Positions 1 to 8,589 are shown, counted from the first letter of the stretch. The stretch is DNA of 64,000 bases from Phaeobacter porticola (GCF_001888185.1 NZ_CP016365.1:124001-188000); one strand, 5' to 3'. A program made the numbers and translations. Notes: generated by a model from the letters alone, not told the origin.

Positions 1-1
1 C

Positions 2-97
2 TTTGCTATTGTTTGCGCGATCCTTGCAGCCGTTTTACTCGCTGTCAGCCGTATCATGGAACATCGTGGCGCTGACGACAGGCCTGATCTCCGTTGA
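2..97 (+). CDS. C-terminal tail of a membrane protein (5' end outside window)
   Basis: The window opens inside a reading frame that ends at TGA 95-97. The 31 visible residues are one hydrophobic helix (about 15 residues rich in Ala, Val, Leu, Ile) followed by a short charged tail rich in Arg and Asp, as expected for the last transmembrane segment and cytoplasmic tail of an integral membrane protein. The family cannot be named from so little. Between this stop and the DUF998 gene (98-396) I see no credible gene; the open frames there lack ribosome-binding sites and protein-like composition. Confidence 0.45.
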   Translation, partial: FAIVCAILAAVLLAVSRIMEHRGADDRPDLR

Positions 98-396
98 ACC
101 ACCCAAGCGATGGCACCGGGTTCCGGCTCAACCTCAATGGAACGATTTTGGCAACCATTCGTTAGGCTAGTGAGCTGTGGCAATCACGGTTTGTCAGCAG
201 AGTACAGAAATCACGGAGATCGACGTGTTTATAGACTTGGTACTCCACGACGGCTTTGGAACACGTTACGGGGCGCACGTCGTCGCGCGCGCCCACAGCG
301 AAATATGCGGAATTTCGCGCCCAAAGTGCAGCATAGATGCCCGGACAAACTGCCGCTGACCAAAATCAAACCTCTAGACGACTCTCCAAGGTGAGC

Positions 397-1057
397 ATGA
401 TGATCAAAGAGACAGCGCAGCCAAAGCTGGCTGAGGAACCGACGCTTATGATCGCCCTTGGCGTCTATGCCATTCTCGGATGCCTGATCTTCGCAGCCAG
501 TATTCTGATCGCGGATCAGATCGTGCCAGACCATGATTGGATTGCCGACACGATCAGCGATTTAGGGGCGGGCGAGTATGAGTTTATCGTCGACATTGGG
601 ATCTACGCGTTTGCGGCCGCCTTGATATCTCTATCGCTGTTGGCAGCGCATGTTCACATGGGTGGCTGGGAATGGAGCCTCGGAACAGTTGGGCTGGCGC
701 TGCTTGGGCTTATTGTGTTCCTCGTGGGTGCACGAGACGAATATGGCGACAGTGATCAGGAAGGCGTGGTTATTCATATCTATCTTGTGTATGCTTTGGG
801 TGCCTTGATCGCGGCCATACCGGTATTGATGGCAAAGGGCGTGCGCAGGGCTGGCAATATACTTGCAACGGCATTGACCTGCATCGCGGGCGTTTGGACC
901 CTGTCAGCACCCGTTTTTTTTCTTTCTGCCAACACATGTCGACGGCGCATATGAACGCTACCTTGGCATGATCGCATTTGCCTTTGTCGGCACATTGGCC
1001 GCTTTTTTTATCCGCCGGGGTTTTGCCACTGACGCCGGTGCCAGCCCGTCGCTGTAA
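397..1057 (+). pseudogene. DUF998-type integral membrane protein, frameshifted
   Basis: The frame starts at ATG 397 (ATG 400 and GTG 391 are alternatives) and encodes a protein with several transmembrane segments; the layout, with a SDLGAGEY-like loop after the first helix, fits the DUF998 family, whose function is unknown. The original frame runs into a stop at 954 just after an eight-T run (914-921). Reading on in the next frame gives a natural C-terminus (FLPTHVDGAYERYLGMIAF, then a last transmembrane helix and RRGF) ending at TAA 1055-1057. One extra T explains everything, so the gene is frameshifted by mutation, by sequencing error, or (less likely) relies on slippage. The full product would be about 219 residues. 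Confidence 0.7.
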
Positions 1058-1151
1058 AATCGAAGAGGTTCTCGTAGGGCAGGCTCTTCTCGATGGAACA
1101 AACCCCATTCCGAACCGTTGGGTTATCATCACACATAAAGGAACCAGCACC

Positions 1152-1325
1152 ATGGCAAATGATGACCAAGCAAAAGGCAAAGCCAAGGATATCGGCGGCA
1201 AGATCAAAGAAGAAGTCGGCGATGTAACAGGCAATGATGAGCTGAAGCGTGACGGCCAAACCGATCAGGCGGAAGGCAAGCTGCAGAAAGGCGTCGGTGA
1301 CGTCAAGGATAAGCTGTCCGATTGA
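1152..1325 (+). CDS. CsbD family stress-response protein
   Basis: A 57-residue, highly charged, hydrophilic protein beginning MANDDQAKGKAKDIGGKIKE. It carries the repeated GKxKxxxGxxTGNxxLxxxG pattern of the CsbD family, small general-stress proteins that are abundant in many bacteria but have no known biochemical activity. The start at ATG 1152 is supported by an AAAGGA element about 10 bases upstream; the longer open frame reaching back to 978 is not coding. It stands alone on the plus strand between the frameshifted DUF998 gene and a tiny proline-rich ORF, about 90 bases after the former, so it may have its own promoter. Confidence 0.9.
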   Translation: MANDDQAKGKAKDIGGKIKEEVGDVTGNDELKRDGQTDQAEGKLQKGVGDVKDKLSD

Positions 1326-1467
1326 TAACAGGTTCCGGCCGCCTGCCCGATCTGCGCGAGATAGGACGCATCGCGTCCATCTCGCGCCGGTCTCCCGCCG
1401 CAGCCAGTAATATCGGTGACACGCCCCCGCCGACGGGACGCTCGTCGCCACAACCGAGGACATCACC

Positions 1468-1635
1468 GTGACCAACGACCCAAATCCCATTCCGCCCGAA
1501 GTGCCGGCACCCCGCCCAAAGGAGGCGCCCGCGTCGCCGCCACAAGAGGTCCCAGACACATACCCGGTCGAAAATCCGGTTGATGCGCCGTCACAGAATC
1601 CCGACCCCCAGCTGCCGCCTCAGATACCGCGTTGA
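1468..1635 (+). CDS. small proline-rich protein
   Basis: A 55-residue frame starts at GTG 1468, preceded by a good GAGGA ribosome-binding site seven bases upstream, and ends at TGA 1633-1635. About a third of the residues are proline, interspersed with Glu, Asp, Gln and Asn (pattern PIPPEVPAPRPKEAP). It has no transmembrane helix or signal peptide and looks disordered. No family is recognised. Similar short acidic proline-rich ORFs are easily overlooked by gene callers. The proline-rich composition could also be a by-product of GC-rich sequence, so the call rests mainly on the ribosome-binding site. Confidence 0.4.
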   Translation: MTNDPNPIPPEVPAPRPKEAPASPPQEVPDTYPVENPVDAPSQNPDPQLPPQIPR

Positions 1636-1682
1636 CAGGACCGGCAGGGCACCCATCCGTCGCTTACCAACAAGGCGGCATG

Positions 1683-1709
1683 GAGAATGAGCAAGGGTAG
1701 CGCATTCTC
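1683..1709. terminator. hairpin between convergent genes
   Basis: GAGAATG at 1683-1689 pairs with CATTCTC at 1703-1709, extended inward by a GC/GC pair past one mismatch, leaving a 7-base loop. It lies between the plus-strand proline-rich ORF and the stop of the minus-strand polymerase gene, where a shared terminator is expected. It has no clear T tract, so it is only a candidate. Confidence 0.3.
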
Positions 1710-1756
1710 ATAGCCAATGCGGATTGTCATGGGCCACGGAATATGGCCGACACACA

Positions 1757-3091
1757 TCACACCGAACAGAAATGCGTGTCTTCGTCCGCAACCTGATTTT
1801 TGCCGAAATCGGCATGATCCGGGATGCGCCCAAAAGCGATTTTTGCACCCAGATAGCCGCCGGGCACGTCATCCTGCACGCCCAGCGAAATGGCTTCGGG
1901 GCCGTGTTGTTGCCTAAGCTGGTCCATCAAATCACTCACAGCTTCCCAGCGATCAAGATTGGCCTTTTCTGGCGCCGCATCGTTCAGGAACAAATCACCG
2001 CTCATATCAGCATCCCGGACCAGCCCGTGTAGCATCACACCAACAGACCGGGGTGCAAAAGTCAGCTCGCTTTTGGCGGTCGCCAACCCGTCGGCAAGTG
2101 TGTTCAGAAATGTATGGTCATCGCGGGCGGCCAAAAATTTCCCTTCCCAGTCCCACCGCAAACCCGCCTTTCGCTTGTGGGTACGGCTGCGATAATCGCC
2201 CCCCTTGAACCCCAATGTCAGTTTCGTCGCACGAAAATCCGCCCGGCGTAGGCGACGGCCCGCACTCATGGACAATTGGCGCGCGCATATCGCAACCTTG
2301 TCAGGGGTGCGCCAATCGCTGGGCAATATGCGGCTATGGCCGAACATGCGTTTCTGGGTTGCAAGACGCTCTGCGTGACGGCCGTGCAGCTCGTTCCAGA
2401 ATCTCTCGCCCTCGACACTGCGCCAGATTGCGCGTGCCTGTTTCGGCGCAAGCGTCCACAGGCCTGCAAAATCAGTCACGCCCGCCTCTGCCAATCGGGC
2501 CTGCATACCCGTGGACACACCGGGTATGTCATTCAGATCCAGTGTCTCCAGACGTGCAGGTAGATCATCAATCGCAATATGTGCGAACCCATCTGGCTTA
2601 TGCGCCTCCGCCCCGATTTTTGCCAGTAGTTCAGTTGGCGCCATACCAATTGAACAGGTCAAACTCGGGCTGAACGCCGTGGCAAGCGCAGCCTTGATCC
2701 TGTCCGCCAGGATGCGACCTTCGCGGGCTTCGCTGGGCAGCAGATGGCAAACCACCTCGTCAATCGACCGCACATGCGCAACCGGCACGACGGTATTGAT
2801 CACCTCGATAATGCGGTTGTGCAGACGCACATAGACATCATGGCGCGCCACAACAAAAATCATATCGGGTACCCGTTGTCGCGCATCGCGAATTGACGCC
2901 ATAGATTTCACACCCAGCGCCTTGGCTTCGCGACTGATGGCAATGCACCCGGTGTTCGGCGAATCCAACGGCACAACACCCACAGCCCGCCCCCGCAGCG
3001 CCGGGTTAAAGTGCTGCTCCGCTGAGGCAAAGAAACTGTCAAAATCAAGATAGAGGCGCGAAATGGGGCAGGGTGATTGCGTCATGACCAT
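1757..3091 (-). CDS. Y-family translesion DNA polymerase (DinB/UmuC type)
   Basis: A 444-residue protein with the Y-family palm motifs: LYLDFDSFFASAEQ near the N-terminus (first metal-binding aspartates) and RSIDEV (the SIDE catalytic motif) near residue 110, followed by helix-hairpin-helix-like thumb sequence around residues 180-215 and a little-finger region. Such enzymes copy past DNA lesions with low fidelity. The ATG at 3091 is used here; ATG 3085 is also possible, and neither has a strong ribosome-binding site. An SOS box 26 bases upstream argues for LexA control. The gene is monocistronic and not part of an imuA-imuB-dnaE2 cassette. The C-terminus lacks an obvious beta-clamp motif. Confidence 0.88.
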   Translation of the reverse strand: MVMTQSPCPISRLYLDFDSFFASAEQHFNPALRGRAVGVVPLDSPNTGCIAISREAKALGVKSMASIRDARQRVPDMIFVVARHDVYVRLHNRIIEVINTVVPVAHVRSIDEVVCHLLPSEAREGRILADRIKAALATAFSPSLTCSIGMAPTELLAKIGAEAHKPDGFAHIAIDDLPARLETLDLNDIPGVSTGMQARLAEAGVTDFAGLWTLAPKQARAIWRSVEGERFWNELHGRHAERLATQKRMFGHSRILPSDWRTPDKVAICARQLSMSAGRRLRRADFRATKLTLGFKGGDYRSRTHKRKAGLRWDWEGKFLAARDDHTFLNTLADGLATAKSELTFAPRSVGVMLHGLVRDADMSGDLFLNDAAPEKANLDRWEAVSDLMDQLRQQHGPEAISLGVQDDVPGGYLGAKIAFGRIPDHADFGKNQVADEDTHFCSV

Positions 3092-3116
3092 GGAATCGAG
3101 AGTGACAAGAGATCAA

Positions 3117-3131
3117 GAACATAACAGGAAC
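3117..3131 (-). promoter_or_regulatory. LexA (SOS) box of the Y-family polymerase gene
   Basis: GAAC at 3117-3120 and GAAC at 3128-3131 are separated by exactly seven bases; read on the minus strand this is GTTC-N7-GTTC, the direct-repeat operator bound by LexA in alphaproteobacteria. It lies 26 bases before the polymerase start, so LexA bound here would block transcription until DNA damage. Confidence 0.75.
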
Positions 3132-3194
3132 AAGCTTGAAACGCAAAGGATACGTCTCCCTGCCACAACAGGGCCGCACTCATGAATGTAGCCC

Positions 3195-3210
3195 CCCAAC
3201 TTCGACAGTT
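3195..3210 (+). repeat. left terminal inverted repeat of the IS1634-type element
   Basis: CCCAACTTCGACAGTT here matches, in inverted orientation, the sequence at 5014-5029 with one mismatch; the central 13 bases are identical. Confidence 0.65.
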
Positions 3211-3272
3211 TAACGCGTAAGTGATTGATATTGTTTAGGATGGATACTCATTTTTGCCACAACATGGCGGTG

Positions 3273-4859
3273 TCAGAAGGGTGTTTTCAGGTCTAAGGCA
3301 GTGAAGAGGTCGAGTTGCTCGGGTTGCTTTCGGGTTAATGTTGTTTTGATTGTGGGGCCAATGCGTGCCACATGCTGCTGAATACGTTCGAGAAGATCGA
3401 GCGCGGTTCTGGGACTTGCGCTGTGGCCTTTTGCTTTCAGGCGCATGCGCATGACGCGGTAGAGCAGGAGCGCCAAAAAACAGATCAGGGCATGGGCCCG
3501 GATACGGTCGGGCAAGCGATGGTGAACCGGCGCGATCTCGATGTCGGATTTTAGCACGCGGAAACCGCGCTCAGTATCTGCGAGACCCTTGTATCGAGCG
3601 ACAGTTTCGGAAGGCGTGAGGTCTGGGGCGTTAGTGATCAGCGCAAGCTTGCCGTCGAAGAGCTCCGCCTCGGCGATGGCGTCGTCATCGACTGACCAGC
3701 TGAAGCGGTCAGCATTGAGATCAGCCTTGAGGAAGCGCGTGAGGTCCGCCTCTGCAACAGCCCGGGTGAAGCGGCTATAAGCGCCGCGGTCGGAGGCGCC
3801 GCGGCCCTTGGTGGTTTCGCCTGCGTCCTGAGCATCGAGCTTCCCGACCATCTTTTCGGCCATGGCTTCCAACTCGGCGATGCGCGCTCGACGCCGGTCA
3901 CCTTGTTCAGCGGCACGCACAGGATCATGGGCGACGATCAGGCGCTGACCTGCAAAGCGATCCTCGGCCAACCCGTCTGTTTCAAACGCCATGTTCCGGA
4001 AGGTCTCGACCAGGTCACCGTAGCGGCGTGCGGGGACGGCGAGGATGAACTCCAGAGTACGCCCACCTTGCTCGGCCAGGGAGGTCAGGGCATCAATGTT
4101 ATCGAGGCTCAAGAGACCACGGTCAGCCACCAGGATCACCCGTTCGATGGGGAAGCGTTGAAGGACAGCAGCCAGCATGGCCTGCAGTGTCTTGGTCTCG
4201 GCCACATTGCCCGGATGCACGGTGTGCATGAGCGGTAGTCCCTCAGCGGTCTGTACGACGCCCAGAACGAACTGGCGGGCGATACCACCTGTTTCCTTGT
4301 TCATGCCAAAGGCACGCATGTCGTCATCGACCTTTGCCTCACCGTGGATGCGCACCGTGGTCAGGTCGTAGAAGACGACGGTCAGATCGCGATCGACCAA
4401 GGGTCTGATCTGTTTGGCCAGTTCGGCCTCCACGTGGTCGACCTTGTCCATGAGCGCGTCCATGGCGCGCAGGAGATGCTGATGGGTGACGGTTTCAGGC
4501 ATGCCTGACATGGCGACTGTCTCCAGCCAGCGCAGACAGCCAAGCTTGCTTGTGGGGTCGCACAGGCGGTTGAAGACCATGGCGCGAACGAAGCCCAAGT
4601 CCTTCCAAAGCTCATGCAGAGCAAAGACGTTCCCATAGGCCTTGGAGCTTTCGATCTCGACGGCAAACGCTGTATTGTCACTTCGTCCAATGGACCGATT
4701 TAAGCCGTTGATCAGAGGGTCAAGCTTGGCAGGGCTTAGATCCTCAAGCCGCCCGAGGTTCGCAACGACCCGGTGGCGGACCTTACCCTGCTCATTGCGA
4801 TAGCCCTCAACCAGTTACAGGTACTGGCGCCCACCGGATCTCGTGATCTTCGTATATAT
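3273..4859 (-). pseudogene. IS1634-family transposase, nonsense-mutated
   Basis: The intact part (ATG 4598 to stop 3273, 441 residues) carries the DDE core of an IS4/IS1634-superfamily transposase: YDLTTVRI (first Asp), VADRGLLS (second Asp), and YKGLADTERGFRVLKSD (catalytic Glu in the Y2-like block), then a basic C-terminus. The same frame continues upstream with good family sequence (LVEGYRNEQGKVRHRVVANL) but is interrupted by TAA at 4815-4817, where relatives have a glutamine codon, and the expected start ATG-TAT appears as ATA-TAT at 4859. The N-terminal 90 or so residues are therefore not translated with the rest. An internal start at 4598 would give a truncated protein lacking the N-terminal DNA-binding part. 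Confidence 0.8.
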
Positions 4860-5013
4860 GTCGCAACATTATGCACGATTTGTCGATGTTTCAATCGCTT
4901 CATCTGACACGGCGTGCCACAATAAGACTTGCGCCAAAATCTGGCCTTCTACACGCGGACAGCCTTTATTTCATTGACAGTCACACCATGAAATCAGGAG
5001 CAAATTCAGGGCG

Positions 5014-5029
5014 AACTGTCGAAGTTCGG
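5014..5029 (-). repeat. right terminal inverted repeat of the IS1634-type element
   Basis: Inverted copy of the left end at 3195-3210; it lies about 155 bases beyond the degraded transposase start. Confidence 0.65.
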
Positions 5030-5225
5030 AGGCCTGTGTTAGCGCTTTTTCGTGAGCTTGGGACTATACGAGATCTATTAATCCTATCCACGACCGTCAC
5101 TGGTCTCGCAAGACAAAAACGTCACCGCAAAGCGCCACAGGAACCTGGCCCGACTGCGCCTGACAACGCGCGATTACGCCATCGTTTCTGTGTGGAGTTC
5201 GGTTTCTTATGACCGGAAACACAAA

Positions 5226-5249
5226 AGGCGCATCGTTTCCGATGCGCCT
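5226..5249 (-). terminator. Rho-independent terminator of cspA
   Basis: AGGCGCATC (5226-5234) and GATGCGCCT (5241-5249) form a nine-base-pair GC-rich stem with a six-base loop. On the minus strand the stem is followed by TTTT (complement of the A run at 5223-5226). It lies about 40 bases after the cspA stop. Confidence 0.85.
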
Positions 5250-5287
5250 AAGATTCACTTCAGCATATACCCTTTAAGGGGATAAGC

Positions 5288-5494
5288 TTAAGCAAGAGCC
5301 AAATTGGCTGCGCTTTCACGACCATCGCGGCCGGATTCGATATCGAATGTGACTTTTTGGTTGTCTTCCAGCGAAGTCAGGCCTGCGCGCTCAAGCGCCG
5401 AAATATGAACGAACACATCTCTGCTGCCACCCTCGGGGGCAATAAAACCAAAACCTTTAGTAGAGTTGAACCATTTTACGGTGCCATTAGCCAT
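5288..5494 (-). CDS. cspA: cold shock protein, CspA family
   Basis: A 68-residue single cold-shock domain starting [18 protein letters not shown], containing both RNA-binding motifs (KGFGFI at about residues 13-18 and VFVHISA at about 27-33). Members bind single-stranded RNA and DNA and act as RNA chaperones. The start at 5494 has an AAGGA ribosome-binding site eight bases upstream, and a clear intrinsic terminator follows the gene, so it is a self-contained monocistronic unit. It lies between two decayed insertion sequences, yet the reading frame is perfect, which suggests it is under selection. Confidence 0.95.
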   Translation of the reverse strand: MANGTVKWFNSTKGFGFIAPEGGSRDVFVHISALERAGLTSLEDNQKVTFDIESGRDGRESAANLALA

Positions 5495-5789
5495 CGTAGT
5501 TTTCCTTAAATAATGCTGCCCGCAGAATGCGGCAGCTCGGCCAGTCAGTGCAAGATCGTATCACTGAGCCGTAAGGAGCAGAAAAACCGATAGAGGTAAC
5601 GTAACACGCTCTCTATAACCGCCTTCCTTTGAGTAGGCAAGCTTTATTCTCCGATCATCGGTAAATAGCGTCCTGTCGCATGTCAGGCCTCGCCAGTTTG
5701 CATCGAATAAACGGCTGCGGTGACGGCCAGCCTGATCTAATACAGCCGCCTGCTCCCGGTGACAGCAGCATCTGAGACCACCGTGATAT

Positions 5790-6611
5790 GCAATTTCCTC
5801 GGCAACCATCTTCGCCCTCTTCTGTTCGTGTTTTCAACGGTGCGTTTTTGCCAGGGCGAGGACGGATCGAAGAACCAGGTTTGTGTCCCGATCTCCGCTT
5901 GCAGATATTGCCAGGTGGGGCAGGTCGCGTACGGCCTTCATGATCTTCCCCATCCCTATTTTGGTGCGTTTGTCGGGGTTCTTCAGCAGAACGGTGAAGC
6001 GGCTGACACGCTCGACCAGAGATGTGACATTCGACTGGTCAAGCTTCTGATGAAACAGCATTGACTCAGCCTCCCAGTCTCCGAACTGCGACGGTGCGCC
6101 ACATCATCAGGGCAGAATATAGTGTTAATATCACGGTCAAATTTGGACGGTAGACGCTTTCTAGTACGACGGGCCGACGGGCTTTGTGGTGTTCTGCTAG
6201 GTACTACCAGAGTTCCTGTGTCAGGCCTTCTTTCGAGTAGGTGTAACGGTGATTTTCTCCTGACAGACGCTCAGTTTCGCACCTTCATAGATCATTCGGT
6301 TACCGATCTGTTCTGGCGTCCAGCCTTGCTTGATACGCGCGATCACGGTCTTACACAGATCGGGGCCGGATCAGCTGGCGCTGCGAAGTTCGTCGGTGTG
6401 CGCTCGCTAATGCGCGGCCATGCCGAAGGACCCTACGTACTTCTTGGGCAAGGCATCGTGGGCCCAGAAATTGCGTTTCGCCTCTCGAAAGATCGTTGAT
6501 TTTTGTCGGCTAAAAAACAGGCACCATCTCTCGAACAGGCACCTTGGCATGTCACCAATTCTCGATCTTGCGGCGGTCCTGAAGGGAAAGTCGCGTGTAA
6601 ACCGCGCACAT
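5790..6611 (-). pseudogene. IS30-family transposase relic with several frameshifts and stops
   Basis: Pieces of one IS30-type transposase can be read in order on the minus strand in shifting frames. The N-terminus (YTRLSLQDRRKIENW, then stops; start 6611) is followed by the HTH segment STIFREAKRN near 6480, then KQGWTPEQIGNRM near 6340, RYTYSKEGLTQELW (a stop in place of a Trp) near 6240, QSNVTSLVERVSRFTVLL near 6000 and SSPWQKRTVENTNRR near 5850, the block holding the third catalytic residue. At least two in-frame stops and two frameshifts separate them. Past about 5790 the similarity ends, so the C-terminus is missing, and I cannot identify terminal repeats. The region 5495-5789 holds no other recognisable gene. 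Confidence 0.75.
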
Positions 6612-6693
6612 GGCATGACCTCCTAGTAGACACTCATTGTTTTCTAATAACAATCGAAAGCCAAAATAACGCGTACTGTAAACACCATTCAGA

Positions 6694-6726
6694 AATGTCA
6701 CTGGTTGCGCAAAGCAGAAGTGTCAC
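6694..6726 (+). repeat. left inverted end of the ISNCY-type element
   Basis: AATGTCAC, seven bases, then GCAAAGCAGAAGTGTCAC; the 8- and 18-base blocks are matched exactly, inverted, at 8445-8476. Confidence 0.8.
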
Positions 6727-6805
6727 CAAATGCGCTGCCGGTAGCAAGGCTTAGCAGCCCGGAGACGTCATATATCGTAGGGTTGATAAGCCTTGCGGTG
6801 GTTGG

Positions 6806-7078
6806 TCATAGACCAAGCTTGCGACGCTCTTTCTTGTTGTAGAAGGCTTTGATACCTTCCTCGCGGACGAGTTCCTCAAAGGCGCGCCAGGCGAGGACGT
6901 CGCCGAAAAAGGGTGGATTGTCCGACACGGTCAACGTTCCGAACTGGTTCTCTACGGACAGGATCCAGCCGGGATGGATGCTGGTCTTATATATCTCGAC
7001 ATCGAAATGATGCCCGTCGATGACAACGGATTGCGTGTAATCGGAGAAGATGATCTCTGGGTCGTCGTCAGTATCCAT
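6806..7078 (-). CDS. small passenger ORF of the insertion sequence, unknown function
   Basis: A 90-residue acidic-then-basic protein (start MDTDDDPEIIFSDY; C-terminus KAFYNKKERRKLGL) starting 15 bases after the transposase stop and ending inside the left inverted end of the element, on the same strand as the transposase. It has no signal peptide or transmembrane helix; predicted character is mixed beta then helix, with a run of aromatic residues (FFGDVLAWRAFEEL). I do not recognise the family. Its position within the boundaries makes it a passenger or accessory gene of the element rather than a host gene, and its frame is intact although the transposase is broken. Confidence 0.6.
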   Translation of the reverse strand: MDTDDDPEIIFSDYTQSVVIDGHHFDVEIYKTSIHPGWILSVENQFGTLTVSDNPPFFGDVLAWRAFEELVREEGIKAFYNKKERRKLGL

Positions 7079-7093
7079 GCCGCAAACCTGGGC

Positions 7094-8411
7094 CTATTCC
7101 GCCGCCTGTACAATCGTCTTTTTGGCACGTGCGCTGGAAGGTCTGCCGGGACGTTTGCCATTTGGCTTATACCCCATCTTCTCAGAATTTGTTCTGACTG
7201 GATATTTTGGCGGGGCCTTATCTTGCATGTCTTTGATGTGCTCGAGCACGGCACCCAAGCGCTTGTTGTCGGTGATGGCGGCATGAGTGACCCGTTGGTC
7301 CATGTCGAAGATCTTGTAGGGCAGGGATCGGCCTTTTGAGCGCACCTCAAACCGGCCGTCGACAAAGGCGTAGGTGTCTACGTATTTGCCCACAAGGCCG
7401 CGCGTCACATCACTTTCTTCCAGCATGATCCGCTTGCGGTCATAAGAAAACGTCAACTGCTTACCGACGTACCTGTTCTCGCGCCAACACAGCACTTCAT
7501 CCAGCCGGTCCGGCTCGACGTTGAGCGCGCGGTGCAGGTTGTCAGGCTTGGCCGGCGATTTGGCGAACTGGGTGTTGTAACGGCCCTTGAAGCCTTGCAG
7601 ATAGGCGTTTCCAGCTTCCAAATCCGAAATATCAGCCAGCCGCAGTTCTTTCACGAGCCGATCTTGCAAGGTCCGGTTGGCGCGCTCAACGCGCCCCTTG
7701 GCCTGACTTGAATTGGCGCACAAGATCTCGACGTTCAACTGATTCAAAGCACGTCCAAACTGGGTCATACCCGCGCCAGCCTTGGCGTCTTCCTTGGCCA
7801 CGCGGAACACTGTGTGTTTGTCGCTGTAGAATGCAACGGGGCGTCCGTGTTCGAGCAAATAGCTTTCCAGTGCTTCGAAACCGAAGCTCCATCAAGGTAC
7901 TGGTGGCATCATCAATGAAGACGAGCAGGGTGCAGGGACCTGCGCGATCTTCAAACCAACGATGGTCTGACCCATCGATCTGGATCAGCTCGCCGAAACA
8001 TTCTCGGCGTAGACGCGGCTGGTGGAACTGGCGGCGCTGCTTGCGCGAAAGCCAGATGCCATCTTCAACCATCCACTTCCGAAGCGTCTCGCGAGAGACT
8101 TTGAAGCCATGATGTTCGGCCAGCATCTCGGCCGCCAGGGTCGGCCCGAAATCCGGATACTGTTCCTTGATCAGGCCCAACGCATAGTCGCGTTTGGCTT
8201 TGTGGATCTGATTGTTTGGAATTTTGCCGCGCGATTTGTGCCGGATCGCGGCTGCGCCATCCTGACGGTATCGCTTGAGCAGCCGGAAAACCTGACGACG
8301 TGTCAGGTCCAGCATGTTCGCCGCATTGTCGACGCTCAGCCGGCCATCATCGACCTGCGCCAAAACTTCCACGCGGTTCAACTCGCGCTCGCTCATCACC
8401 ACCCATCCCAT
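7094..8411 (-). pseudogene. ISNCY-family transposase with internal deletion and frameshift
   Basis: Two overlapping frames make one protein. The first (start 8411 or ATG 8396) has an N-terminal HTH (LTRRQVFRLLKRYRQDG), HKSRGK, a second HTH-like domain, and the start of an integrase core (IQIDGSDHRWFED; VFIDDAT). The second, from about 7880, resumes with FEALESYLLEHGRP, YSDKHTVF, and NSSQAKGRVERANRTLQDRL (catalytic Asp and Glu), ending with a basic tail at 7094. At 7880-7890 the expected linker between MELRF and FEALESY is missing and the frame changes, which fits a short deletion at a TTT microhomology. The enzyme is therefore interrupted inside its catalytic domain. Confidence 0.8.
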
Positions 8412-8444
8412 GTCCGCTCATCCTCACATCGTTTTACGAGGAGA

Positions 8445-8476
8445 GTGACACTTCTGCTTTGCTCATGGGTGACATT
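8445..8476 (-). repeat. right inverted end of the ISNCY-type element
   Basis: Inverted counterpart of 6694-6726; the outermost TACA lies at 8490-8493. From 8494 to 8589 no gene is visible. Confidence 0.8.
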
Positions 8477-8589
8477 ATCGCTTTGCGCGTACAGCGCTAA
8501 ATATGATAATGATGATTATGTATAAAATTACGAAACTTCTAAATCGCACAGATTGCCTGAGTGGGACGCACATAAGTTGAGTGCCTTCC

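Larger units (their letters stand above)
3195..5029. mobile_element. IS1634-family insertion sequence (degenerate)
   Basis: A transposase of IS1634 type is bracketed by a 16-bp inverted repeat, CC-N-AACTTCGACAGTT, at 3195-3210 and inverted at 5014-5029 (one mismatch), giving an element of about 1.8 kb, within the usual size range for the family. No clean target-site duplication is visible next to the repeats. The transposase has lost its start and carries a nonsense codon, so the copy is probably dead but could be mobilised in trans if its ends remain functional. Confidence 0.75.
6677..8493. mobile_element. ISNCY-type insertion sequence with long structured ends
   Basis: Both ends show the same architecture in inverted orientation: TGTA, 13 bases, AATGTCAC, 6-7 bases, then GCAAAGCAGAAGTGTCAC. 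The left end is at 6677-6726 and the right end at 8445-8493. Between them lie a split transposase and a small ORF, both on the minus strand. The element is about 1.8 kb. No convincing target duplication is visible. The repeated TGTCAC words inside each end are probably transposase-binding sites. The element sits directly beside the IS30 relic. Confidence 0.8.

Noticed and set aside
4871-5212. 113-codon open frame on the plus strand at the right end of the IS1634-type element
   Set aside because: It crosses the inverted repeat, has no ribosome-binding site and no recognisable domain; probably chance.
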